Positions 53,641-61,414 of a stretch of DNA of 64,000 nucleotides are shown piece after piece. The stretch lies in the NCBI GenBank assembly GCA_019243635.1, contig JAFAUB010000008.1:103262-167261 (forward strand), read 5' to 3'. Under the pieces are notes generated by a model. The model worked only from the letters and a program-made list of their open reading frames with translations, was not told the origin of the DNA and made no database searches. The first letter of the stretch is position 1; every line of letters starts with the position of its first letter. This stretch comes from Pseudonocardiales bacterium. Its GTDB lineage: Bacteria > Actinomycetota > Actinomycetes > Mycobacteriales > Pseudonocardiaceae. The position numbers and the translations under genes are program-made.

Positions 53641-53862
53641 GCCACGGCCGACCGGCAGACCCACGGCTCGCAGTTCTGGGGTACCGGCTCGGCTGAGGCC
53701 CGGTTGTGGCCGGTCACCGACCCGGCCACCCTCAGCACCCGACGCGTCGAGGTCGGCCTCCCTCCGCTCGACGACGACACCGTCGCCGGCGCGTGGACCC
53801 CCTTACGCGAGCACGACCGCCAGATCGTCGAGGACAACACCGCCGCCGAGGCCCGTGAGTGA
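53641..53862 (+). pseudogene. Coding-like C-terminal remnant after the oxidase
   Basis: In the frame ending TGA at 53862 the sequence reads RLWPVTDPATLSTRRVEVGL and AGAWTPLREHDRQIVEDNTA in a regular, coding-like manner. There is no start codon after the oxidase stop other than an internal TTG, and the frame differs from the oxidase by two bases. It is likely the tail of a deleted gene. The rest of the gap to 53967 holds nothing else recognised. Confidence 0.4.
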
Positions 53863-53967
53863 CGTTCACGCTATCCTGCCTGGCGAAATCACGACCAAGC
53901 CTGCACCCGGGGCGCCGAGCATCAAGGGAGGTGATGCCGTATTTCTGCAACCAGCACCGAAACGCGG

Positions 53968-54384
53968 GTGGTTCCCTCCGTCACTCCCAGCGACCTCTCT
54001 CGCAAGGTCTGCAAATGGGCCACCTTCACGGTTCTCTTCACCTTGATGCCCCTTGGGTTCGACCTGCTCGTCCTTGTCTTCGAACGTCAGCCGATCAGCT
54101 GGCAGGTGGTCTTCTCGGATCCGTCCACATATCTGATCGGATTCGGGATCGCGGCGAGCGGTCTCGGAGAGGCGGCGTTCGACAAACGCCGCACAGGCCA
54201 AGTCTCGCTGAGTTACATCATTGCTATTGTGCTATCCGTGCTCACCCTGGTCATGGGCGCCGCGATGTACGCTTTAGCCAAGGCGGTCACGAGGGACAAT
54301 CCTCTGCCCTTCTGGATACCCGTCTGCTACGGGCTCGTCGCGATCGCGTTCTCCCTCGCCACGGTATGGACCTCGGAGGGTTAG
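53968..54384 (+). CDS. Four-helix membrane protein, unknown
   Basis: 138 residues with about four hydrophobic helices (FTVLFTLMPLGFDLLVLVF, STYLIGFGIAASGLGEAAF, YIIAIVLSVLTLVMGAAMYA, FWIPVCYGLVAIAFSLATVW). No family recognised. Base composition is visibly lower in GC than the neighbours, a possible sign of acquisition. It is followed after 6 bp by another membrane protein, forming a two-gene unit. Confidence 0.6.
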   Translation: MVPSVTPSDLSRKVCKWATFTVLFTLMPLGFDLLVLVFERQPISWQVVFSDPSTYLIGFGIAASGLGEAAFDKRRTGQVSLSYIIAIVLSVLTLVMGAAMYALAKAVTRDNPLPFWIPVCYGLVAIAFSLATVWTSEG

Positions 54385-54390
54385 GGAGAT

Positions 54391-54978
54391 ATGGAGGGGG
54401 TTGTCCTCGTCATCCTTGCCGTAGTCGGCGCGCTCGCTGTCGTGAGTACATCGATCTTCGCCTTCGCCCGGCGGAACAGCGATCGGCCTCGGTCGGTGAG
54501 ACTAGCCGTTTTCGCGGCGGTCATGACCTTCGTTGTGGCTACCGCCGGTTTTGTCGCACTAGCTCGTGCCCACTACTTCGACACCCTGGGGCGCCCGCAT
54601 TCAACCGCCGGCATCCAGGTTGTTTTCACATCGCAGACCTACGATCCCGGGACCGCCCTGTTCAGCCTCAACGGCGTCGTTCGCGGACTGAAGCCCGGAC
54701 AGGATCTCTGGGTCGTTTTCCGGAACGCGCAGCAAGATCACATTTTTCCGGCTCCCGCGCCTTGCGGCATCCAGCCGGGTGGCCTGTTCAGCTGCCGGCA
54801 AAGACTGACGGGCAGACTCAGCCCGGAGGTGACGAACGTCAGGGGCTCTGTCGTCGCCGCTACTCCTCAGGCGGCTGCCACGTTTATGGAGTACAACTCG
54901 GGGCCACGGGGAACGACCGGTCTGCGTGAGCTTCCCGACGGCGCGACGCGGGTCAGTCAGATCTCTGTAGGCAGCTAA
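54391..54978 (+). CDS. Two-helix membrane protein with extracytoplasmic domain
   Basis: 195 residues. Helices at about 3-25 and 37-60 are followed by a globular part with strands (IQVVFTSQTYDPGTALFSLN, QDLWVVFRNAQQDHIFPA) and a Cys pair (PCGIQPGGLFSCRQ) that could form a disulfide outside the membrane. GGGAGAT precedes the ATG. Unknown function; it probably works with the preceding protein. Confidence 0.6.
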   Translation: MEGVVLVILAVVGALAVVSTSIFAFARRNSDRPRSVRLAVFAAVMTFVVATAGFVALARAHYFDTLGRPHSTAGIQVVFTSQTYDPGTALFSLNGVVRGLKPGQDLWVVFRNAQQDHIFPAPAPCGIQPGGLFSCRQRLTGRLSPEVTNVRGSVVAATPQAAATFMEYNSGPRGTTGLRELPDGATRVSQISVGS

Positions 54979-54979
54979 C

Positions 54980-55092
54980 ACCGCAACGGCACGTTAACGA
55001 ACCATCCGGTTTGCTCTACCGGTGCCCCTCTGGTGATCAAGCTACGGCTGCACCACAGTGAGACTGTCGAGACGGAGCAGTGCCGTTGCGGT
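54980..55092. repeat. 13-bp inverted repeats bounding a 113-bp segment
   Basis: ACCGCAACGGCAC at 54980-54992 and its exact complement at 55080-55092 flank 87 bp, starting 2 bp after the stop of the membrane protein gene. It could be a long-loop terminator or a small inverted-repeat element. No target duplication is evident. Confidence 0.45.
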
Positions 55093-55253
55093 ACTAAAAG
55101 CGCGCTGGTGTGTGCCACCGCCATTTCACGGTCACGAGTGGAGTTGCGGTAGTCGCATCGCCTCTCCGGAGCGGGCACCCAGAGGCGGGGCCTCGACGTC
55201 GCAGGCCGCTGGGGTGGCGTGTCATGCGGCACGGGACGGGGCCGGCGCCACTC

Positions 55254-55628
55254 TCAGCCCTCACCCGGGTTGCCCTCACCCGGGTTGCCGGCGGACGGGT
55301 TGCCGCTGGACGAGTTGCCGGCCTGCTCGAGGTGGACGATGCGGCGGTGGACTGTGGCTAGTTGGTATTCGAGGCTGACGATGCGGGTGGCCGCAGCCAA
55401 GGGCATGTTCTCATCGACCAGTTCGCGTACCCGCATGGCCAGGGAGAGGTCGGCGCGGCTGTACCGGCGCTGCCCGCCGGCGGAGCGACCCGGGGTCAGC
55501 AGCCCGGCGGCGTCCAGGCTGCGCAGGAAGGCCGGTTGCACGCCCAGCAGGTCCGCAGCGAGACCGATGGTGTAAACGGGGTAGTCGTGGTCATCGAGCT
55601 TGTCGTTCGCATCGCGCGGTGGGGGCAC
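55254..55628 (-). CDS. MerR-family heat-shock regulator, HspR-like
   Basis: 124 residues. A MerR helix-turn-helix (YTIGLAADLLGVQPAFLRSL, AGGQRRYSRADLSLAMRVRE) is followed by a short dimerisation helix, as in HspR. The C-terminal 20 residues are NP(S/A)GE-type repeats encoded by 15-bp direct repeats. With an hsp20 gene divergently placed 475 bp away, control of the small heat-shock protein is likely. Canonical HAIR sites (CTTGAGT-N7-ACTCAAG) were not seen. Confidence 0.82.
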   Translation of the reverse strand: MPPPRDANDKLDDHDYPVYTIGLAADLLGVQPAFLRSLDAAGLLTPGRSAGGQRRYSRADLSLAMRVRELVDENMPLAAATRIVSLEYQLATVHRRIVHLEQAGNSSSGNPSAGNPGEGNPGEG

Positions 55629-55651
55629 CCTGGACTCCTGGGATCGCGAGT

Positions 55652-55723
55652 GGGTATTGGCCGCCCCCTGCTCGTGGCGGCCAATACCCCGTTGGGCGAC
55701 ACACCGTTGTCACCTGTGTGACA
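55652..55723. promoter_or_regulatory. Two dyads upstream of the HspR-like gene
   Basis: A perfect 14-bp inverted repeat (55652-55665 with 55676-55689, core GGGTATTGGCCGCC, 10-nt loop) lies 24 bp upstream of the regulator start. A second dyad TGTCAC-CTGT-GTGACA is at 55708-55723. Both lie in the divergent 55629-56103 gap toward hsp20 and are candidate operators or a leader hairpin. Confidence 0.5.
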
Positions 55724-56103
55724 GTCCGCAGCCATCGCCTCCTAACGAAGGAAACAACATCGTGTTGTAGCACTGAAGAACTTACAGCATCGCGCACAGG
55801 TTGTCTAGCCGCCGGGTATCATGCCTACCGTGGCCGCAGAACAGGCCGGCAGAACAGGCCGAGTGTCCAGGCCAGAGCCGTGCCGGAGGCGCAAGAGACC
55901 ATCCTGGGGCGGCTACAAGGTTCGGCGAGCCGTGACCAGCGATGATCACCTGGCGCACCGGCTCCATGAGCCTGGTAGCATCAAGAAGTGTCGTTCGTCA
56001 GAACCAGCTTTACACGGCTGTCAGTCAGTGGTATTAGTGGACTGTCGCTACAGTGGTGTGTACCGTCCGCGTCGTGACGACGCCCAGGAAGGAGAGACCC
56101 TCA

Positions 56104-56535
56104 ATGCTGATGCGTACCGACCCGTTCCGGGAGCTGGACAGGCTCAGCCAGCAGCTGTTCGGCCAGAACGGCACCTGGTCGCGTCCGGCGGTGATGCCCA
56201 TGGACGCCTACCGTGACGGGGAGCAGTTCGTCGTGCACTTCGACCTGCCCGATGTGGACCCCTCCTCGATCGACCTCAACGTCGAACGCAACGTGCTCAC
56301 CGTCAAAGCCGAGCGCTCCCCAGCCTACGGCGAGGACATCGAGCTGCAGGTCGCCGAACGGCCCCGCGGCGTATTCAGTCGGCAGCTGTTCCTCGGCGAG
56401 ACCCTGGACACCGACCACGTCGAGGCCGGCTACGACGCTGGAGTGCTGACCCTGCGCATTCCCATCGCCGAGAAGGCCAAGCCCCGCAAGATCGAGGTCA
56501 CCGGCACCGGCACACCCAAGGAGATCCACGCCTGA
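56104..56535 (+). CDS. Hsp20/alpha-crystallin small heat-shock protein
   Basis: 143 residues. The alpha-crystallin domain runs from about residue 35 to 130 ([74 protein letters not shown] in part) and belongs to the Hsp18 group. It is an ATP-independent holdase. AAGGAGAG lies upstream of the ATG. A short dyad CAGTC-N13-GACTG at 56022-56044 lies in the promoter region and might be a MerR-type site. Confidence 0.93.
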   Translation: MLMRTDPFRELDRLSQQLFGQNGTWSRPAVMPMDAYRDGEQFVVHFDLPDVDPSSIDLNVERNVLTVKAERSPAYGEDIELQVAERPRGVFSRQLFLGETLDTDHVEAGYDAGVLTLRIPIAEKAKPRKIEVTGTGTPKEIHA

Positions 56536-56831
56536 ACCGACCCGCCACCACCGGCAGATCGCCGGCAGCCCGTCGCCAAGCCGGGGGTGCCCCGCCGCGC
56601 CATAGTCGGGGCAGCCCCGGCTGACGGCCTTCAGAGGGAGGTCCCGGCTACCAGGGCCGGCCCTGGCCAGGTCCGGCCCTGGCCCAGTCCGCCAGCACGG
56701 AGATCCCCAGTCCGCCAGCACGGAGATCCCGGGGCCGTAGGCGCACACGGAGATCCCGGGCCCTACGCCCACCGGAGACCCGCGGCCCAGCGCTTGGAGC
56801 TAGTCCTTCACCCCGGAGCACCCCCGGTGGC
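56536..56831. repeat. Convergent gap with GC-rich tandem repeats
   Basis: A 16-bp perfect palindrome CCAGGGCCGGCCCTGG (56651-56666) is followed by two tandem 23-bp units (from 56683 and 56706, containing CCAGTCCGCCAGCACGGAGA) and a degenerate third. No gene is credible. It probably terminates the convergent hsp20 and methyltransferase transcripts. Confidence 0.5.
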
Positions 56832-57344
56832 TCACGAGGCGCGTAGCGCGTAACAGCGCAGGTTACGGATGTCGTAGCTGGAGATACGCAGGTCGGTGAA
56901 GCCGCAGCCGGAGACCAGGGCATGCAGCGACCCAGCGTCGAACATCGTGTGGTGGGCGTTCCAGATCCAGCGCGGGACGCCGCGCGCGTCGACACCCTGG
57001 TGCACGGCCCGGGCACTGTGGCCACCGAGGATCCAGTAGTTCGCCTCGGCGGTGTCGATCTCGCCGTGTACCCACTGCCCGGCGACGAACCGGGCGTCCG
57101 GCACGCCGATGTCCAGCGCCGCGCCGGGCCGCATCACCCGGGCCCACTCGCTCAGGGTCGGCTCGACGAGCTCATAGCTCTGGTGCTCGAGCACATGGTT
57201 GGCGCGCAGCGCGTCGACCGAGGTGGTGGCGAACGGCAGTCGGTCGATCCAGCTGATCACCTCGATACCAGGCAGCGGGAGAATGTCGACGTGCACGTCG
57301 TAGTCGGGGTGCGGCTTGTCCCCCGCTCCGATCTCGACTCTCAC
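56832..57344 (-). CDS. SAM-dependent methyltransferase-like protein
   Basis: 170 residues. A compact class I methyltransferase fold begins MRVEIGAGDKPHPDYDVHVD (motif I) and continues with LPFATTSVDALRANHVLEH, where LPF-x9-HVLEH is typical of glycan-associated methyltransferases, and ARVMRPGAALDIGVPDA. Its GTG or ATG start overlaps the acyltransferase stop by 4 bp, so it may modify the same glycan. Confidence 0.82.
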   Translation of the reverse strand: MRVEIGAGDKPHPDYDVHVDILPLPGIEVISWIDRLPFATTSVDALRANHVLEHQSYELVEPTLSEWARVMRPGAALDIGVPDARFVAGQWVHGEIDTAEANYWILGGHSARAVHQGVDARGVPRWIWNAHHTMFDAGSLHALVSGCGFTDLRISSYDIRNLRCYALRAS

Positions 57345-57859
57345 CGCTGCTCGGCTGGGGTGGCGTGGTCGACCGCGCCGATCGTCTTGATCACCTTCGC
57401 GGGACGCCCCGCGACGACCGCGTAGGGCGGGACGTCATCGAGCACCAGGGAGCCGGCGGCGACCACCGCGTGCCTGCCGACCCGCACCGGCCCGAGCACC
57501 ATCGCGTGGCTGGCCACCCAGACGCCCTCCTCGATCACCACGTCACGCCCGGACCGGGGGAAGGTGGTCTGCCGCTCCCGGCCGAACTTGGTGATGTCGT
57601 GGGTGCCGGTGAGCACCGCGACCTCGTGTCCGAAGAAGGCGTACTCACCGATGGTGATCTCCCCGCCGGACACGTTGAACAGCGCGTTGTTCACGATCGC
57701 CGTCGGGTCGATGTGCAGCCGTTCCAGGATGCCGTGCACCTGGTAGCGGTAGAGCGGGTCCTCGCTGTCACCGTGGGTGAACCGGTTTCGTTCCTCGGCC
57801 AGCAAGCGCTGCACCGGGCCGCGCAGTACCCGGATCAGCAGATCGTCCATAATCGCCAT
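57341..57859 (-). CDS. Left-handed beta-helix acyltransferase
   Basis: 172 residues with hexapeptide-repeat sequence (IDPTAIVNNALFNVSGGEIT, IGEYAFFGHEVAVLTGTHD, VVIEEGVWVASHAMVLGPVR) ending in the WbbJ/MaT-like VPPYAVVAGRPAKVIK. The catalytic His is probably in TGTHDI. It would O-acetylate a sugar. It sits between a methyltransferase and a GT4 enzyme, suggesting a surface or secondary-metabolite glycan. Confidence 0.88.
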   Translation of the reverse strand: MAIMDDLLIRVLRGPVQRLLAEERNRFTHGDSEDPLYRYQVHGILERLHIDPTAIVNNALFNVSGGEITIGEYAFFGHEVAVLTGTHDITKFGRERQTTFPRSGRDVVIEEGVWVASHAMVLGPVRVGRHAVVAAGSLVLDDVPPYAVVAGRPAKVIKTIGAVDHATPAEQR

Positions 57860-57868
57860 AATCGGACC

Positions 57869-58915
57869 CTAGCGCGCGCACCTCAGCGGCAGTCCAGCAT
57901 GGGTCAGCGTGTCGGACAGCCGCTTGGCCAGCGCATCCGGGCCGAAGTGGCGCTGGGCCAGCGCACGGTTGCCCGCCAGCAGCGCCGGGTTGGGGTCGGC
58001 GAGCCAGGCGGCGAGCGGGGCCGGGTCGTCGACGGGGAACCAGGCGAAGCCCAGCCGGGCCACCTCCCGGGCCACCGGGTAGTCGCTCACCGCGAGCGGT
58101 CGCACGGCCAGCGCGGACTCGATCAGTGGCAGACCGAAGCCCTCCCACGTCGAGGGCAGCACCACCGCGTCCGCAGCGGCGTAGGCGTCGGCCATCCGCA
58201 GTCCGCCGGGCAGCCCGCGGCGCACGGGGCAGCTCGCCCGAGCGAGCAGGTCGGCCAGCGCCGCGCCGTACCCCTCCTCGGCGGCCCCGGTCAGCCAGTA
58301 GACCGCGCCGAGGGCCTGGGCCAGCGCGATTCCGGCGGCGACGTTCTTGCGCGGAATCGCCCGGGTGGGCTGCAACAGCAGCCGCTGGTGCGGCGTGAGG
58401 CCCAGCGCGGCCCGCCCGGCGGCCCGGTTGCCGCGGCGCGGGAGGCGGGCGTAGCCGTGGTAGACAGCGGTCGCATCGATACCGCGCCGGGCCAGCTCCG
58501 CGGCGCTGTACTGGCTGATCGCGACGTGCCGCCAGCTGGGGTCATCCGGTGGCCAGCCACGCAGGTGCGCATAGCGCTCCCGCTCCCAGGGCAGGTCGTG
58601 GTGGCGCAGTATCGCGCGGCGACCGCGCAGCACCTGCGCGAGCGCCTCGGTCACCGGTGGGTTCATCGGCAGCGAGCAGACGTTCTCCACCACGACGAGA
58701 TCGATCCCGCGCAGCGCGGCCATCAGCTCGCGCGAGCGAGCCGGGCTGCGGGCGTCGAAGGCGAGCCCGGGCACCAGGCGATCCGCCGCGCCGGCTCCCG
58801 CGACGGTGCGCACCCGGCAGCCCATCCGGCGCAGCGCCGTGACCCACTGCTCCGCCGCGACCGACACCCCGTCCGCCACCCCGAGCCGGAAAGAGACGAC
58901 GGCGACGCTAGCCAC
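57869..58915 (-). CDS. GT4-family glycosyltransferase
   Basis: 348 residues, GT-B fold. Visible are RLGVADGVSVAAEQW near the N-terminus, RAIPRKNVAAGIALA, and the EX7E-type WEGFGLPLIESALAVRPL in the donor site. Acceptor and donor are unknown. It overlaps the upstream TetR gene by 8 bp and leads into the acyltransferase 9 bp downstream, making a single operon. Confidence 0.87.
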   Translation of the reverse strand: MASVAVVSFRLGVADGVSVAAEQWVTALRRMGCRVRTVAGAGAADRLVPGLAFDARSPARSRELMAALRGIDLVVVENVCSLPMNPPVTEALAQVLRGRRAILRHHDLPWERERYAHLRGWPPDDPSWRHVAISQYSAAELARRGIDATAVYHGYARLPRRGNRAAGRAALGLTPHQRLLLQPTRAIPRKNVAAGIALAQALGAVYWLTGAAEEGYGAALADLLARASCPVRRGLPGGLRMADAYAAADAVVLPSTWEGFGLPLIESALAVRPLAVSDYPVAREVARLGFAWFPVDDPAPLAAWLADPNPALLAGNRALAQRHFGPDALAKRLSDTLTHAGLPLRCAR

Positions 58916-59495
58916 TGCGCAGCAGGGCCACCAGCCGGGTGGTCAGAGCATCCGGCGTCTCCTCCGGGTGCGCAAGTGCCCAGTCGGACAGCGCTTCGGC
59001 GGCCCCGACCACCGCGTGCGCGATGGGCATGGCCCTGGCATGCCCATCGTCGCCTGAGGACCGGGCCAGCAGGGCGGCGACCATGACGATGACCCGCTCG
59101 CGCGCCGCGGCGATCTCTCCGGCGAACGAGCCGTGCACCCGGGCCTGGCGGTAGAGCACGATCCAGCCGTCACGATGCGCGGTGACGAACTCGAAGAAGG
59201 CCAGCAGACCGCGGTACAACCGCTCGTCCCGGGTGAGCCCGGCGGGCACTGCGGCGGTGATCACCTTCATCAGCCGCTGCCCCTCCCGACGGATGCACGC
59301 GATGAACAGCTCTTCCTTGGAGCCGAGGTAGGCATAGATCATCGGCTTGGAGACCCCGGCGACCTCCGCGATATCGTCCATCGAGGCTAAGTGGAAGCCA
59401 CGCCGGGAGAACACCGCGACGGCCGCGTCCAGCATCTGTCGCTCGCGCTCCTGCCGGGGCAGCCGCCGTCGGGGCGGCGGCGAGGGCGGGCTCAT
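58908..59495 (-). CDS. TetR-family transcriptional regulator
   Basis: 195 residues. The helix-turn-helix reads ILD-type MLDAAVAVFSRRGFHLASMD, DIAEVAGVSKPMIYAYLGSK. A C-terminal helical ligand domain follows. It is divergent from the SCP2-domain gene over a 59-bp gap that contains a dyad, so it probably controls that gene and its own operon. It overlaps the GT4 gene by 8 bp. Confidence 0.9.
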   Translation of the reverse strand: MSPPSPPPRRRLPRQERERQMLDAAVAVFSRRGFHLASMDDIAEVAGVSKPMIYAYLGSKEELFIACIRREGQRLMKVITAAVPAGLTRDERLYRGLLAFFEFVTAHRDGWIVLYRQARVHGSFAGEIAAARERVIVMVAALLARSSGDDGHARAMPIAHAVVGAAEALSDWALAHPEETPDALTTRLVALLRSG

Positions 59496-59504
59496 CGTTG
59501 CGAG

Positions 59505-59540
59505 TCTACTTACCTGATCTTAAACTTACTCAGGAGTAGA
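59505..59540. promoter_or_regulatory. Nested dyad between TetR and SCP2 genes
   Basis: TCTACT at 59505-59510 pairs with AGTAGA at 59535-59540, and inside it CCTGA (59513-59517) pairs with TCAGG (59530-59534). The centre is AT-rich (TCTTAAACTTAC) and lies midway between the two divergent starts. A candidate TetR operator. Confidence 0.55.
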
Positions 59541-59554
59541 TTAAAGGAGTGACC

Positions 59555-60085
59555 ATGGTGGACACCAGCAACGTCGATCCGCGAACGCTGTCCGCGGCGG
59601 AGTTCGCGGAGCTGCTCGCGCCGGCTACCGGCAACGGCATCGGCGCGATGGACCCGTGGGCCTTCACCCGGCTGATCAAACACGCCTCAGCCGAGCAGCT
59701 CGACGCGGTACTCGACAGTCCCACGCTGCGCCGCGCGCTGCTGGAGCGGATCTTCAGCCGGATGGCCGGCGAGTTCCGTCCGGAAGGCGCGCCGGACCGG
59801 GACTCCGCGATCCACTGGCGGATCACCGGCGGACCCGCCGGTGACGAGGTGTACGAGACCTGGATCACCGGGACCCGCAGTTCCTCGACGCCGCGGTGCT
59901 CGACCAGTGACGAGCCGTCGCACGATCCCCGCGTCACCCTGACGATGTCCGGCAGGCAGTTCCTCAGGCTGGTCTCCGGCGACAGCTCCCCCGCGATGAT
60001 GCTTGTCATGGGGAAAATGAAGCTGGACGGCGACATCGGCTTCGCCGCCCGGTTACCCACGATTTTCGACATGCCGAATGCATGA
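59555..60085 (+). CDS. SCP2 sterol-transfer-like domain protein
   Basis: 176 residues with an SCP2-like fold: IHWRITGGPAGDEVYETWIT and VTLTMSGRQFLRLVSGDSSP, then MLVMGKMKLDGDIGFAARLP, the family's ligand-cavity end. It binds lipids or acyl-CoA. AAAGGAG is followed by the ATG at 59555; a GTG 6 bp earlier is an alternative. Likely regulated by the divergent TetR protein. Confidence 0.87.
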   Translation: MVDTSNVDPRTLSAAEFAELLAPATGNGIGAMDPWAFTRLIKHASAEQLDAVLDSPTLRRALLERIFSRMAGEFRPEGAPDRDSAIHWRITGGPAGDEVYETWITGTRSSSTPRCSTSDEPSHDPRVTLTMSGRQFLRLVSGDSSPAMMLVMGKMKLDGDIGFAARLPTIFDMPNA

Positions 60086-60120
60086 AGATCGTCGGAGAGT
60101 CCGACCCGGTCCGGCCGCAG

Positions 60121-61356
60121 CTACTCGAGCGCGCAGCGGGCTGGAGAGACACGGTCACGGCCATCAGCCAGCTTCATCCGTCGGCGGCCCCGAAGGCCGT
60201 GCCGTAGGACACTGACAGATCGTCGCAGTCTCCGCAGTGTCGCAACCTGGGTGGCCAGGTGAAGCTGGTAACGCCACAGCGGGTAGTCGCCGCGGCGCTT
60301 CCACAGCGAATAGGCGAACTGGGTGATCGGCAGGTCGATGTAGCTCGGGACGTTCTCGAACCACTCGGTGCTGCTCACCGCCGCGTTCTGCAGACCTATT
60401 ATCGCCGCGCGGCGCTTCTCCGTATAATCCTCGAGGGCCACCCGGAGGTCGTCGTGGGCCTCCAGACTATCGGCGAGCCCGACCGCATCCTGCATCGCGA
60501 GCGTGGTGCCCGACCCGATCGAGAAATGCGTGGTGTGCGCCGCGTCGCCCATGAGGACGATGTTGTCGTGATACCAGACCGCGTTGGTGACGCGCGTGAA
60601 CTCCAGCCACGGAGTCTTGCCGAAGTCGCGCATCGGGTTCATGAGCGAGTGTCCGTCGAGGTGGTGCGCGAAGATGTCTTCCAGCAGCTTGATGCTCTCA
60701 TCGGGCCCGAGCCCGTCGAAACCGAGTCCCTTCCAGGTCTCCGGCGAGCATTCGACGATGAAGGTGGTCGTGTCGGCGTTGAAGGGGTACGAGTAGAACC
60801 AGATCCAGCCGGCGGTCGTCTCTTCGAACGCGAACATGAAGGAGTCGAAGACCCGGTGGGTGCCAAGCCAGATGTACTTGTTCCGGCCCACGTCGACGCC
60901 GGTCTGGAAGTGCTCACCATAAAGTCTGCGCACGCGGCTGTGCACGCCGTCACAGGCGATGACCAAGTCAGCGTCAGCGAACTCGGACAGGTCCTTGACC
61001 TCGCGCTGGAACTGGATATCGACGCCGAGACCCGTCGCGCGCTCAACCAGGATGTCGAGAAGATGCTTGCGCCCGATGGCGAATCCGTACCCGCCGAGGT
61101 GAGCCCGCCGCGTACCCCGGACGTGGACCTCCTGGTTGCCCCAGGAAGCGGGACTGTCGAATATCCGTCGCGCGCTCTGGGGATCGTTGCGGTAGAGGCA
61201 GTCGAGCAGACCGTCGGAGAACGTGACGCCCCAGCCGTAGGTCACCCCACTCGGGTTGCGTTCGACAACGGTGATATCATGATCCCGGTTGCGCAGTTTC
61301 GCGGAAATAGCGAAATACAGACCCGCAGGCCCACCGCCGACACACACGATTCTCAT
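60121..61356 (-). CDS. FAD-dependent monooxygenase, anthraniloyl-CoA monooxygenase-like
   Basis: 411 residues. The FAD motif MRIVCVGGGPAGLYFAISAK opens the protein, followed by TYGWGVTFSDGLLDCLYR, ADLVIACDGVHSRVR and the second FAD motif IVLMGDAAHTTHFSIGSGT. This is the N-terminal hydroxylase part of 2-aminobenzoyl-CoA-type and tryptophan-derived monooxygenases. GGAGGCGGAGAAG precedes the ATG; the longer frame to 61440 is not needed. An aromatic or secondary-metabolite substrate is likely. Confidence 0.87.
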   Translation of the reverse strand: MRIVCVGGGPAGLYFAISAKLRNRDHDITVVERNPSGVTYGWGVTFSDGLLDCLYRNDPQSARRIFDSPASWGNQEVHVRGTRRAHLGGYGFAIGRKHLLDILVERATGLGVDIQFQREVKDLSEFADADLVIACDGVHSRVRRLYGEHFQTGVDVGRNKYIWLGTHRVFDSFMFAFEETTAGWIWFYSYPFNADTTTFIVECSPETWKGLGFDGLGPDESIKLLEDIFAHHLDGHSLMNPMRDFGKTPWLEFTRVTNAVWYHDNIVLMGDAAHTTHFSIGSGTTLAMQDAVGLADSLEAHDDLRVALEDYTEKRRAAIIGLQNAAVSSTEWFENVPSYIDLPITQFAYSLWKRRGDYPLWRYQLHLATQVATLRRLRRSVSVLRHGLRGRRRMKLADGRDRVSPARCALE

Positions 61357-61414
61357 ATCTTCTCCGCCTCCCTCATTGACGGCGAGCGACTGCCCTGACG
61401 AGAAACTGCACTGA

